From positions 1 through 64,000 of the forward strand of contig CALXUM010000004.1 of NCBI GenBank assembly GCA_944391685.1: a stretch of DNA of 64,000 nt, given 5' to 3'. Under the pieces are notes generated by a model. That model saw only the letters and a program-made list of their open reading frames with translations, searched no databases and was not told where the DNA came from. The translations under genes and the position numbers were made by a program. Below, in pieces: positions 9,902-17,552 of this stretch. Position 1 is the stretch's first letter, and each line of letters begins with the position of its first letter. The stretch comes from an uncultured Alphaproteobacteria bacterium (GTDB lineage Bacteria; Pseudomonadota; Alphaproteobacteria; RF32; CAG-239).

Positions 9902-10097
9902 TTTTGAAGATATTTATATGGGGCGTATTGATAGAAACAAACTCAATGAGATTAATGACATTCGGCAAGAACTTGGAGAACCTATCATTCCTTCAGAAAA
10001 GGTAAAACTTCTTAAGAATGATGTTCAATATATTTGGAATAGAAGCATTCAAGAAGGAGGATCTCTTCCCAGAGATGTTGCTCAATTAAAAACTTAA
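9840..10097 (+). CDS. Small hypothetical protein, or 3' half of a frameshifted gene
   Basis: An 85-codon frame overlapping the end of the previous gene by ~60 nt. A weak GAGGG lies 9 nt before this ATG; a later ATG at 9918 is also possible. The C-terminal part (NKLNEINDIRQELGEPIIPS) looks like real, charged, helical protein, whereas the first ~15 codons look like out-of-frame sequence. This supports the idea that the true upstream half is the 9650 gene and that a +1 shift separates them. No family recognised. The stop codon lies inside the following terminator stem. Confidence 0.4.
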   Translation: MVTIFTEEPETLKNQLQRGNNFEDIYMGRIDRNKLNEINDIRQELGEPIIPSEKVKLLKNDVQYIWNRSIQEGGSLPRDVAQLKT

Positions 10098-10128
10098 GCC
10101 CCTTTGTGATTAAGGGGCTTAAGTTTTT
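10091..10128. terminator. Strong bidirectional terminator
   Basis: A perfect 14-bp stem AACTTAAGCCCCTT/AAGGGGCTTAAGTT (10091-10104 and 10112-10125) with a 7-nt loop and T-run. It lies between the convergent ends of the 9.8-kb hypothetical and the DUF192 gene. Confidence 0.9.
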
Positions 10129-10864
10129 ACATCGGAGCAGGAACCGGAAGTTTGGGTGCTGCTGCATTATCATTAGGCATTGGGCCTTTCATGGGCGGAT
10201 TAGCCATGGGTCCTTTCATTGGAGGGTTGTTCATTGGACCTTTCATGGGTGGATTAGTCATAGGTCCTTTCATCGGAGGGTTGTTCATTGGACCTTTCAT
10301 CGGCGGCATATCAAGGTTTGGTACCGGGATATCTTTATTTTCAGCCTGAGCATTGGCTGCAGGCACTGTATTAGGAGCTGGGGCTGCATTGCTGCTGGCG
10401 TCTTTGATATCAAGCAGGCCATTTAAAATCATATGGCTTACTTTATCACCAACCTTAATACCATGGCGTTTGACCTGACCGGCATTGAGTTCAATAACCG
10501 CACGAACCGGATCACGAGAAATGATGAGTTCTTCCGACATGGGAACAGCATTTTCTTTAACCATGCTGACAGTGGCATCAGGAGCTACAAAAACCATATC
10601 CAGAGGAATTTTGGTATTTTTCATCCACATGGCGGTTGGGCGAACGGGATAAATGTTAAATATCATGCCAGAGTTAAAGCCCAGGGTATCACGGTTCATA
10701 AGTCCAGTTTTAAGTTCTTCAGGGGTTTGGGCAACCTCAACCATAAAACGAATGTCACCATTGTCGGTTTTGATAACCAAAGGGGTGGTTGGCTTGGGTT
10801 GCGGTTCTTCAGAACAGCCGATAACCAACAATGCCAGAAACAAAATTTTGGCAAATTTAGACAT
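10127..10864 (-). CDS. DUF192 lipoprotein with proline-rich repeat tail
   Basis: A 245-aa protein. The start at 10864 is chosen because AAGGAG precedes it and it gives a lipoprotein signal (hydrophobic stretch then LVIGC). Residues ~30-145 form a DUF192 domain: TPEELKTGLMNRDTL, then GMIFNIYPVRPTAMWMKNT and IPLDMVFV are hallmark segments. DUF192 function is unknown. The last ~90 residues are low-complexity: an Ala/Pro linker, then five 9-residue units around PPMKGPM. Such a tail could span the periplasm or bind peptidoglycan or protein partners; this is inference. The start overlaps the stop of the upstream Panacea-like gene by 8 nt, so the two are probably cotranscribed. Confidence 0.88.
   Translation of the reverse strand: MSKFAKILFLALLVIGCSEEPQPKPTTPLVIKTDNGDIRFMVEVAQTPEELKTGLMNRDTLGFNSGMIFNIYPVRPTAMWMKNTKIPLDMVFVAPDATVSMVKENAVPMSEELIISRDPVRAVIELNAGQVKRHGIKVGDKVSHMILNGLLDIKDASSNAAPAPNTVPAANAQAENKDIPVPNLDMPPMKGPMNNPPMKGPMTNPPMKGPMNNPPMKGPMANPPMKGPMPNDNAAAPKLPVPAPM
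10178..10309 (-). repeat. 27-bp in-frame tandem repeat in DUF192 gene
   Basis: Five units with a 27-bp period (unit starts at about 10178, 10205, 10232, 10259 and 10286 on the + strand) encode variants of the 9-residue motif NPPMKGPM plus one residue. Third-position differences between units show they are not a very recent expansion. The whole stays in frame, so copy number can change without breaking the gene. Confidence 0.85.
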
Positions 10865-11423
10865 GTTTTTTCTCCTTAGATTGGTTTGTGTTGACCTTGC
10901 GTGGCTGCCATTTTGATACAACCACCGGTCCGTTTTGAGATATCAGAATTTTTTTGGAGGTTTTGTCTGCTGCTTTTTGTAAAGCAGAAAGGTTGATATT
11001 GGTTCTGAATTGGAGAGCCATATCTTCCAATGGGACCAGATTTTTTTGCCCAACGTGATAGTTTTTGGTGTAGCTATCTGAACTCTTAATGAATTCAGAA
11101 AGTTCGCGAATGCTCATCGGGGAGTATTTTTTCCAAATTACTTCTAAGTAAGAGCTGATATGTTCGGCAAACTCAGGTTTTGGCATCATGGGGAGGCCAA
11201 AAGAAAGAATCCTGCTTAAATTTGGTTCGCTGAAACCTCTTTCATCACAAATAAAAACGCCGGGGACAAAATATTGAAAATTATTGTTTAGGGCATAGTG
11301 AACCTGAGCCAAAAACAGTAAATGCTGCAGTTTGTCGTTTTCAAGATACACATTGTCTTGCTCGGCTCGTTTGAAAAACCAGTCAGCTACTTCAATGATG
11401 GAGTTTACGGCTGGGGCAGACAT
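10857..11423 (-). CDS. Panacea/SocA-like (DUF4065) protein
   Basis: A 188-aa protein whose first ~130 residues resemble the Panacea/DUF4065 domain: IIEVADWFFKRAEQD, then LENDKLQHLLFLAQVHYAL. This domain is the antitoxin part of many toxin-antitoxin pairs and in Caulobacter SocA acts as a proteolytic adaptor. No toxin-like gene is adjacent: downstream is the DUF192 lipoprotein, overlapping by 8 nt, and upstream is the divergent OmpA-type gene. It may thus be a solo housekeeping member. The C-terminal ~55 residues are basic (VVSKWQPRKVN). GGAGG-like sequence precedes the ATG. The family is likely; the role is not known. Confidence 0.72.
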   Translation of the reverse strand: MSAPAVNSIIEVADWFFKRAEQDNVYLENDKLQHLLFLAQVHYALNNNFQYFVPGVFICDERGFSEPNLSRILSFGLPMMPKPEFAEHISSYLEVIWKKYSPMSIRELSEFIKSSDSYTKNYHVGQKNLVPLEDMALQFRTNINLSALQKAADKTSKKILISQNGPVVVSKWQPRKVNTNQSKEKKHV

Positions 11424-11605
11424 ATTTTGTTACCTCCGATAATTAGTTTGTTTTGATTATAATATATGTGTTTTGAATTACAAATAAATATTGCAAGATA
11501 ATCACGATAAAATTTATATGCTAAAAAGTTTGTTTTTGCTCTTGTGTTCTACGGATTAATAAGTTATCTTTTTGAAGAATGAATTTTTTTGATAGGGAAA
11601 TATCA

Positions 11606-12340
11606 ATGTTTTTGCTTAAAAAAATGACAGTTTGGTGCGGAATCTGTGCTGCTGTATTAGTTTTGAACGCTTGTGCCAGTGCAGTTTTCCCGGATTTTGA
11701 AGAAGATGAAGAGGATGTGGTTGTCAGTGAAGGCGGCCGCGTAGTTAAAAAAATGCCTAAGGAAGGTTCTTCTTTGAGAGCAGATACCGAAAATGCATCT
11801 TATGAAGAAGATGATGGCGATAATGTTGAAGAAATTATTGCTGATGAGGAAGTTGAAGCTGCTGAAACAAAACCTGTTGATGTGCAGGAAATAGGTGAGG
11901 AGCCGATTGATGAGGATGAAAATAAGGAAGTTACTTCAGAGGATGTTGATAACCTTATTGGTTTGTCTGATTCAGGTCCCAGCGTAAGTTATCGTTTGGA
12001 TACTTTCTACTTTGATAACGGAAGTTCAGTGTTGAGTGGAAAGTATAATGCAAATTTACGTAAAATTGTTAAAGAAGCCAAAGCTAATAATGCATCGGTT
12101 ATTGTTTACGGACACTCTTCAAGCAGAACTCGTAATACAGATCCGGCATCACATAAATTGGCTAATTTTAAAGTTTCTTTGGAAAGAGCACAAAGTGTTG
12201 CCGCAGCTTTGCGTAGAGCAGGAATGCCTGCAAATAAAATTGTGGTAGAAGCATTGTCTGACAGTGCTCCGGCTTATCAAGAAGTTATGCCGGAAGGCGA
12301 ACGTTTGAATCGTCGTGTTGAGGTTTATATAGCATATTAA
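11606..12340 (+). CDS. OmpA-family lipoprotein
   Basis: A 244-aa protein. The start at 11606 is favoured by AGGG 8 nt upstream over an ATG at 11579. A lipoprotein signal ends in LVLNAC. Next comes a ~90-residue very acidic linker (EEDEEDVV, DEEVEAAE, DEDENKEV). The last ~110 residues are an OmpA-like peptidoglycan-binding domain: LDTFYFDNGSSVLSG, VYGHSSSRTRN, LSLERAQ-type helix and NRRVEVYI at the end. It would tether the outer membrane to peptidoglycan, like Pal, though it is not in a tol-pal cluster. A strong terminator follows. It is divergent from the Panacea gene; ~180 nt between them hold both promoters. Confidence 0.88.
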   Translation: MFLLKKMTVWCGICAAVLVLNACASAVFPDFEEDEEDVVVSEGGRVVKKMPKEGSSLRADTENASYEEDDGDNVEEIIADEEVEAAETKPVDVQEIGEEPIDEDENKEVTSEDVDNLIGLSDSGPSVSYRLDTFYFDNGSSVLSGKYNANLRKIVKEAKANNASVIVYGHSSSRTRNTDPASHKLANFKVSLERAQSVAAALRRAGMPANKIVVEALSDSAPAYQEVMPEGERLNRRVEVYIAY

Positions 12341-12356
12341 ACTATGAAAGATAAGG

Positions 12357-12411
12357 CGGAGTGATTTAATCAGCTTTTAGCATGTGGCTGATGGAATCGC
12401 TCCGTTTTTTT
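12357..12411 (+). terminator. Long-stem terminator before recJ
   Basis: CGGAGTGATT (12357-12366) pairs with AATCGCTCCG (12395-12404), and inside it ATCAGC pairs with GCTGAT, with a 12-nt loop and a T7 tail. It ends the OmpA-type gene. It also contains an ATG at 12384 in frame with recJ, which is why that ATG is unlikely to be the recJ start. Confidence 0.85.
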
Positions 12412-12428
12412 GTAAAAGGGTAGAAATT

Positions 12429-14198
12429 TTGAATAGTGAAACTGCAGATAGAAAATCGATAGGAGGCAATTTGTGGAAAATTGCCGAGGTTGATGAACGG
12501 ACTGTTGAATTGTTAATGCAAAAGCTGCGGATTCCTTATTTGTTAGCTAAGATATTGGTTTTACGTGGAGTTAATCCTAATGATGCTGAAAAGTTTTTGG
12601 AACCTAAAATTCAAAATTTGATGCCAAACCCATTTGTATTGAAGGATATGGAAAAGGCAGCCAAAAGAATTGCCAAAGCAGTAGTTGATAAACAAAAAAT
12701 TGCCATAATTGGTGATTATGATGTTGACGGAGCAACATCATCATCAGTTTTGAAAATGTTTTTAGAGGCTTGTAATAATAAACCAGAATTGCATATTCCC
12801 GAAAGAGATGAAGGATATGGCCCCAGTGTAAAGGCTGTTGATGATTTTGCAGCTTGGGGAGCAGAATTATTAATTACCTCAGATTGCGGAACAACGGCTT
12901 TTGAGCCTTTGGAATACGCTACACAAAAAGGAATAGACGTTATTGTGCTTGATCATCATGAGGCAGAAGTAAAACTTCCCAAAGTTTATGCCGTAGTTAA
13001 TCCCAAGCGTCTTGATGAAGAAAACGATTATCCTTATTTGAAGTATTTGGCTGCAGTTGGTGTTGTGTTCTTGACGGTAGTGGCGGTTAATCGAGAATTA
13101 CGCCAAATGGGATTTTATAATAGTGAGTGCCCTGAGCCTGATTTGATGAAATGGTTGGATTTGGTGGCTTTGGGTACGGTTTGTGATGTGGTGCCGTTAA
13201 GAGGCTTAAACAGAGCTTATGTTAAGCAAGGTTTGAAGGTTATGGGAAAACGGCAAAATGTTGGTTTGACAGCATTGATTGATAAATCAGGGATTAATGA
13301 TATGCCGGCGGCTTTTCATTTGGGATATGTTTTGGGACCAAGAATTAATGCTTGCGGGAGAGTAGGCGATTCTTCAATGGGTAGCAAATTGTTATGTTGC
13401 CAAAATGATTATCAGGCTCAATTGATGGCTGATAAAATGAATGAATATAATACTCAACGTAAAGATATTGAAAACTATGTATTGCTTTCGGCAATAGAAA
13501 TTTTGGAAGGAAGTCCGCAAACATATCCTATTGCATTTGTTTATGGAGAAGATTGGCATCAGGGTGTTATAGGAATTGTGGCAGGAAAACTGAAAGAGTG
13601 CTATAATTTGCCGGCATTTGTGATGTCAATTGAGGCAGATGAGGTTAAGGGGTCTGCCAGATCTATTCCACAAATTGATTTGGGAGCATTGATTATTGCA
13701 GCTAAAGAAAAAGGAATAATAACCAAAGGCGGTGGGCATATGATGGCTGCCGGATTTTCTTTGGAAAAAGAAAAATTGGAAGAATTTAGAGATTTTGTTG
13801 GGAAGTATGTGGTTGAAAAAATAGGTTCAGAAGCACTTACCCCGCTGCTTGAAGTCGATGCAATGCTTGATGCCGGAGGTGCTAGCTTGGAATTAGCAGA
13901 GGCATTGGAAAAATTAGAACCATTTGGGGCTGGAAATCCTGAACCGAAAATTATTCTAAAAAATGTGATGATTTCAAAGGCGTCATTGGTAGGAATCGGT
14001 CACGTGCGTTGTATTTTATCTTCAAAAAACGGAGCCAGTATTAAAGGTATGGCTTTTAGGGTGGGGGATAATGATATTGGTCAGGCAATGCTAAATTCTA
14101 AGGGAGAAGTGTTTGATGTGGCCGGAGTGTTGAGAAAAGACACTTGGGGGGGAAGAAATTCTGTTCAATTTTTAATTGATGATATAAAAAGGTGTTGA
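12429..14198 (+). CDS. recJ: Single-strand DNA exonuclease RecJ
   Basis: RecJ is the 5'-3' ssDNA exonuclease of the RecF pathway and mismatch repair. I choose a TTG start at 12429 (AAAAGGG 8 nt upstream) giving 589 aa, because the in-frame ATG at 12384 sits in a terminator stem. DHH-family motifs are intact: IGDYDVDGATSSS (~95), ITSDCGTT, the DHH triad at ~175-177 (VLDHHEAE), then DHHA1 motif GGGHMMAAG near residue 450 and the C-terminal OB region. The stop overlaps the next gene (TGATG), so coupling to DUF502 is likely. Confidence 0.93.
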   Translation: MNSETADRKSIGGNLWKIAEVDERTVELLMQKLRIPYLLAKILVLRGVNPNDAEKFLEPKIQNLMPNPFVLKDMEKAAKRIAKAVVDKQKIAIIGDYDVDGATSSSVLKMFLEACNNKPELHIPERDEGYGPSVKAVDDFAAWGAELLITSDCGTTAFEPLEYATQKGIDVIVLDHHEAEVKLPKVYAVVNPKRLDEENDYPYLKYLAAVGVVFLTVVAVNRELRQMGFYNSECPEPDLMKWLDLVALGTVCDVVPLRGLNRAYVKQGLKVMGKRQNVGLTALIDKSGINDMPAAFHLGYVLGPRINACGRVGDSSMGSKLLCCQNDYQAQLMADKMNEYNTQRKDIENYVLLSAIEILEGSPQTYPIAFVYGEDWHQGVIGIVAGKLKECYNLPAFVMSIEADEVKGSARSIPQIDLGALIIAAKEKGIITKGGGHMMAAGFSLEKEKLEEFRDFVGKYVVEKIGSEALTPLLEVDAMLDAGGASLELAEALEKLEPFGAGNPEPKIILKNVMISKASLVGIGHVRCILSSKNGASIKGMAFRVGDNDIGQAMLNSKGEVFDVAGVLRKDTWGGRNSVQFLIDDIKRC

Positions 14199-14896
14199 TG
14201 ATGGTTAGCAGAGAAGTAAAAAAGAGAGCGTTAAATATTAAAAGAATACGTTTACAGCGAGAAAAAGAAGTTTTTATGAAGCTTGGAGCAAAGCTTAGAG
14301 CATATTTGTTTACCGGTATATTGGTGACGGCTCCGGTGGCAATAACTTTTTATATGGCATATAAGTTTATTTTTTGGGTGGACAGACTAGTTAATCAAAT
14401 GATTCCACCACAATATAGTTTAGATAAATTTTTGCCGGTTACAATACCCGGAATCGGTTTGTTAATTTTGGTTGTCGTGTTAATTTTGGTTGGTATGTTT
14501 GCTGCCGGTTTTATGGGACGTTTCTTTTTGCGTTTGGGGGAGTGGATTGTTTATAAAGTTCCACTAGTATCAAGCGTATATTCTGTGTTAAAACAAGTAT
14601 TTGAAACATTTTTTTCAAGTAAAACTCAAGCTTTTAGCCGGGTGGTAATGTTAGAATATCCACGTAAAGGAATTTGGATATTGGGTTTTGTGAGCAGTGA
14701 ATTACAGGGTGAAATTAAAGCTAAAACACCAACAAAAATGCTTAATGTATTTATTCCTACAACACCTAACCCTACATCAGGATTTTTAATCTTTGTGCCC
14801 AAAGAAGATTGTATTGAGCTTGATATGAGCGTGGAAGAAGGTTTGAAATTTGTAATATCAGGCGGTTTGGTAGAGCCTAAAGGGAAAAAGAAATAA
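14198..14896 (+). CDS. DUF502 family membrane protein
   Basis: A 232-aa inner membrane protein with two N-terminal transmembrane segments (LFTGILVTAPVAITFYMAY and IGLLILVVVLILVGMFAAGF) and a conserved cytosolic or periplasmic domain (VPLVSSVYSVLKQVFET, VPTTPNPTSGFL-type motif). This matches DUF502, a widespread family of unknown function. The ATG at 14198 overlaps the recJ stop; a second good ATG at 14276 (MKLGAKLRAYLFTG) would give a length closer to most relatives. In many alphaproteobacteria DUF502 genes lie next to recombination genes such as recG; here the neighbour is recJ. Confidence 0.88.
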   Translation: MMVSREVKKRALNIKRIRLQREKEVFMKLGAKLRAYLFTGILVTAPVAITFYMAYKFIFWVDRLVNQMIPPQYSLDKFLPVTIPGIGLLILVVVLILVGMFAAGFMGRFFLRLGEWIVYKVPLVSSVYSVLKQVFETFFSSKTQAFSRVVMLEYPRKGIWILGFVSSELQGEIKAKTPTKMLNVFIPTTPNPTSGFLIFVPKEDCIELDMSVEEGLKFVISGGLVEPKGKKK

Positions 14897-14929
14897 GGTA
14901 AAAAATTTTTCCCCATTTGTAAAAAAAGC

Positions 14930-14958
14930 TTGATTATTTTTTATTTGTGTTTTATTTC
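14930..14958 (+). promoter_or_regulatory. Possible promoter of tRNA-Leu
   Basis: TTGATT (14930-14935), a 17-nt spacer and TATTTC (14953-14958), ending 24 nt before the mature tRNA. It uses the same TTGATT -35 as the tRNA-Val promoter, but the -10 is weak. Confidence 0.35.
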
Positions 14959-14982
14959 TAAGCACAGCTTTGTTACCAATAC

Positions 14983-15069
14983 GCGGCCATGGCGGAATTG
15001 GTAGACGCGCAACCTTGAGGTGGTTGTGGGAGAACTCCCGTGAAGGTTCAAGTCCTTTTGGCCGCACCA
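14983..15069 (+). tRNA. tRNA-Leu (GAG)
   Basis: An 87-nt class II tRNA. The acceptor stem GCGGCCA pairs with TGGCCGC; anticodon stem CAACC/GGTTG holds the loop TTGAGGT, giving anticodon GAG (codons CTC/CTT). There is a variable arm, T-loop TTCAAGT, discriminator A and encoded CCA. The last 10 nt (GGCCGCACCA) recur twice downstream as the ends of a 185-bp tandem repeat. Confidence 0.96.
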
Positions 15070-15121
15070 TTAATTTTTTAATTGGTTAATGAAGCTTTTG
15101 CTTTATTAGCTGATTAATGTT

Positions 15122-15133
15122 GCGGAAAGGACT
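15122..15133 (-). repeat. Inverted fragment of tRNA-Leu 3' strand, copy 1
   Basis: GCGGAAAGGACT is the reverse complement of tRNA-Leu 15051-15058 joined to 15062-15065, leaving out TGG, the first three bases of the 3' acceptor strand. The same 12 bases recur at 15307-15318 in the second 185-bp unit. An equivalent fragment lies downstream of tRNA-Ser. Confidence 0.6.
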
Positions 15134-15208
15134 AGCACGCTTTAGTAAAGTTTGTTTCGCTCAAAACCAGTTTGGCTCACAAACTTAACTAGTCTGGTAT
15201 TATTTCGT

Positions 15209-15236
15209 AAAATTTCCGCGTTGGCGGAAATTTTTC
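15209..15236 (+). terminator. Terminator hairpin inside 185-bp repeat
   Basis: AAATTTCCGC pairs with GCGGAAATTT around a GTTG loop, followed by T. The same hairpin recurs 185 nt downstream (15394-15421). It probably ends tRNA-Leu transcription; both copies are intact. Confidence 0.75.
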
Positions 15237-15505
15237 TCATAATTGGCCGCACCATTAATTTTTTAATTGGTTAATGAAGCTTTTGCTTTATTAGCTGATT
15301 AATGTTGCGGAAAGGACTAGCACGCTTTAGTAAAGTTTGTTTCGCTCAAAACCAGTTTGGCTCACAAACTTAACTAGTCTGGTATTATTTCGTAAAATTT
15401 CCGCGTTGGCGGAAATTTTTCTCATAATTGGCCGCACCATTAATTTTCAATTGGTTAATGAAGCTTTTGTTTTATATGGAGATGCTTGGCATAGATTTTT
15501 AATTG

Positions 15506-15537
15506 AAACTGCTTAATTTTAAGGCAGTTTGTTTTTT
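15506..15537 (+). terminator. Terminator upstream of mgtE
   Basis: AAACTGC (15506-15512) pairs with GCAGTTT (15524-15530), an inner TTAA/TTAA extends the stem, and a T-run follows. It lies only ~20 nt before the mgtE ribosome site, so it could end upstream readthrough or act as an attenuator; no recognisable magnesium riboswitch is seen. Confidence 0.65.
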
Positions 15538-15554
15538 AACAGAGGAGGGTTGCA

Positions 15555-16982
15555 TTGAGTAAACGTATTAAACATAAGCTGCTACCCAAATCTAAAGCTT
15601 TCAAAAAAAAGAAAAAAAATAATTCTCAAAAGCAATATCCTTTAGGCTTAGGGCCTAAAATGATTAATTCTATGGAAATTGCCCTGCGAGAGGATGATGT
15701 CGTTCATATTCGCAAAATTGTTGAAGGTTTGTCGGAATATGATTTGGCAAGCTTGATCGAATCGCTACCTTTAACTGAACGTAAGAAATTAATTGAGATT
15801 TTGGGCGATAAAATTAATCCTGAGGTTTTTCCCGAATTAAACGATGTGGTTCAGGAACAAGTTATTGATACTTTGGATGAGCCGCAGATTGTTAAAATCG
15901 CCAACGAACTTGATTCTGACGAAGTCGTTGAGATTCTGGAACATATGGATGAAGATGAACAAAAAAACATCATCAAACAATTGGATCCGGAATTAAAATA
16001 TCAGGTGCAGTCATCATTATCTTATCCGGAAGATTCTGCCGGACGTTTGATGACCAGAGAGTTCGTGAGTATGCCTGATTGGTGGACGGTTAAGGAAGCT
16101 AAAGAATATTTACTTAAAAATGAAGAATTGCCTGAAGATTTTTATGATATATTTTTAACGGATGAAAAGTTTCGTCCTACCGGACAGATTGCTTTGGATA
16201 AATTGTTGAGAGCAAAGCCCACAGACCAGCTTTTTGATGTGATGGACGGCGAGATTGTGCCGATAAGTGCAATGACGGACCAGGAAGAAGTGGCTCATAT
16301 GTTTCGTGAATATGGTTGGAAATCAGCCATGGTGGTTGATAATATGGGGCATTTGGTCGGAGCAATTTTGATTGACGATGTGGTAGAAGTTATTCACGAA
16401 GAGGCTACGGAAGATATTATGCACTTAACCGGAGCCGATGAAGGTGATGTTTATAAATCCGTGTTTTCTATTTTTCGCTCAAGGGTGGTTTGGTTGTTGA
16501 CCAATTTGGTGGCAACAATTATTGCGGCTTCGGTAGTGAAGGGTTTTCAGGATATTATTGCTCAAATTTCAGTATTGGCTGTATTGATGCCGATTGTGGC
16601 ATCAATGGGAGGAACAACCGGAAATCAGACTTTGGCAGTAGTTGTTAGGGCTTTAGCAACTAAAGAACTAACTTCAACAAATACGATGAGAATGATATTA
16701 AAAGAGTTTTTGGTCGGTTTGACAAACGGAATGCTTTTTGCAGGCTTAATTGCAGTAATTACACATTTGTGGTTTCCTGATTATAAGGTTATAAGTTTTA
16801 TTATTGCTATTGCAATGTTGATAAATCTGACAATTGCTAGCCTGGCAGGGATATTAATTCCTTTAACATTGAGCAAGTTGAAGGTTGATCCGGCAATTTC
16901 TTCAGGTGTGTTTTTAATTGCAATTACTGATTCCGGCGGATTTTTTGTTTTTTTAGGATTGGCTAAACTGTTATTGTTTTAG
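15555..16982 (+). CDS. mgtE: Magnesium transporter MgtE
   Basis: MgtE is a Mg2+-gated Mg2+ channel of the inner membrane. The 475-aa protein has a basic N-terminal extension (~40 aa), an MgtE-N superhelical domain (~50-150, LDSDEVVEILEHMDEDEQ), two CBS domains (~150-275, MTREFVSMP and GHLVGAILIDDVVEVI), a connecting helix and five C-terminal membrane segments. The pore-region motif VLMPIVASMGGTTGNQTLAV is intact. The start is a TTG with GAGGAGGG 5 nt upstream; no ATG fits. A terminator lies just upstream. Confidence 0.95.
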   Translation: MSKRIKHKLLPKSKAFKKKKKNNSQKQYPLGLGPKMINSMEIALREDDVVHIRKIVEGLSEYDLASLIESLPLTERKKLIEILGDKINPEVFPELNDVVQEQVIDTLDEPQIVKIANELDSDEVVEILEHMDEDEQKNIIKQLDPELKYQVQSSLSYPEDSAGRLMTREFVSMPDWWTVKEAKEYLLKNEELPEDFYDIFLTDEKFRPTGQIALDKLLRAKPTDQLFDVMDGEIVPISAMTDQEEVAHMFREYGWKSAMVVDNMGHLVGAILIDDVVEVIHEEATEDIMHLTGADEGDVYKSVFSIFRSRVVWLLTNLVATIIAASVVKGFQDIIAQISVLAVLMPIVASMGGTTGNQTLAVVVRALATKELTSTNTMRMILKEFLVGLTNGMLFAGLIAVITHLWFPDYKVISFIIAIAMLINLTIASLAGILIPLTLSKLKVDPAISSGVFLIAITDSGGFFVFLGLAKLLLF

Positions 16983-17072
16983 TTTGAATTGTTTATATCT
17001 TTGACTTCTTACTTTTTATTTGTTGATTATATAATTATAATCAGTTGAGGTTTTATTTTTAGGAGTTTTTTT

Positions 17073-17552
17073 GTGTTATTGGGATTATGTATTGCTTTGA
17101 TGGCGGTGTTGTTTGATCAGCTAAGCAAATATTATATAATGCATGAAGTATTGGGGGAATATGCGGTTATTGTTTGTGCCCCGTTTTTTAATTTGGTTAG
17201 AGCATGGAATACCGGTGTGAGTTTTTCAATGTTTAATGATTATGGCAGTTTAGGAGCCATAATTTTATCGGTGATTGCTTCTGGTATTGTTTTATTTTTG
17301 TTATTTTGGCTTAAAGAGGAAACAAACCGTTTGTCACAAATAGCTCTGGGCCTGATTATAGGCGGAGCAATCGGAAATATTATTGACAGAGTACGTTTGG
17401 GAGCTGTTTTTGATTTTTTGGATTTCCATGTGGCAGGGCATCATTGGCCGGCTTTTAATTTGGCAGATTCTTTTATTTGTGTGGGAGCTGCAATTTTGGT
17501 TTTGCAGGGAATATTTAATGTTATTAATAAAAAAGAGGTTAAAAATGATTAG
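17073..17552 (+). CDS. lspA: Lipoprotein signal peptidase LspA
   Basis: LspA is the inner-membrane aspartic protease that removes signal peptides from prolipoproteins. It has 159 aa and four membrane segments. The catalytic Asp pair is visible as D105 (GNIIDRVRLGAV) and D132 (AFNLADSFI), and the conserved AWNTGVSFSMF loop is present. The start is GTG with AGGAG 7 nt upstream. The stop overlaps the bamF-like ATG by 8 nt, and two M16 peptidases follow. Many lipoproteins in this window would be its substrates. Confidence 0.96.
   Translation: MLLGLCIALMAVLFDQLSKYYIMHEVLGEYAVIVCAPFFNLVRAWNTGVSFSMFNDYGSLGAIILSVIASGIVLFLLFWLKEETNRLSQIALGLIIGGAIGNIIDRVRLGAVFDFLDFHVAGHHWPAFNLADSFICVGAAILVLQGIFNVINKKEVKND

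Larger units (their letters stand above)
15060..15470 (+). repeat. 185-bp tandem repeat starting in the tRNA-Leu 3' end
   Basis: Two copies, 15060-15244 and 15245-15429, read identical base for base; a third diverged partial copy begins at 15430 and fades after ~40 nt. Each unit starts with the tRNA 3' end GGCCGCACCA, then an AT-rich inverted repeat, an inverted fragment of the tRNA-Leu T-arm/acceptor, and a terminator hairpin. No convincing reading frame is present. The region fills the gap between tRNA-Leu and mgtE. Confidence 0.93.

Noticed and set aside
10152..10349. A plus-strand frame across the DUF192 gene with repeated FMGGL-type residues
   Set aside because: It is the antisense shadow of the PPMKGPM repeat tail; it lacks a ribosome site and overlaps the well-supported minus-strand lipoprotein.
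15060..15470. CRISPR array at the 185-bp repeat
   Set aside because: Repeats are long and contiguous with no short repeats and unique spacers, and no cas genes are present.
15430..15554. Possible magnesium riboswitch ahead of mgtE
   Set aside because: The leader is short and consists of the tail of the tRNA-linked repeat plus a simple terminator; no M-box core or other known fold was seen.
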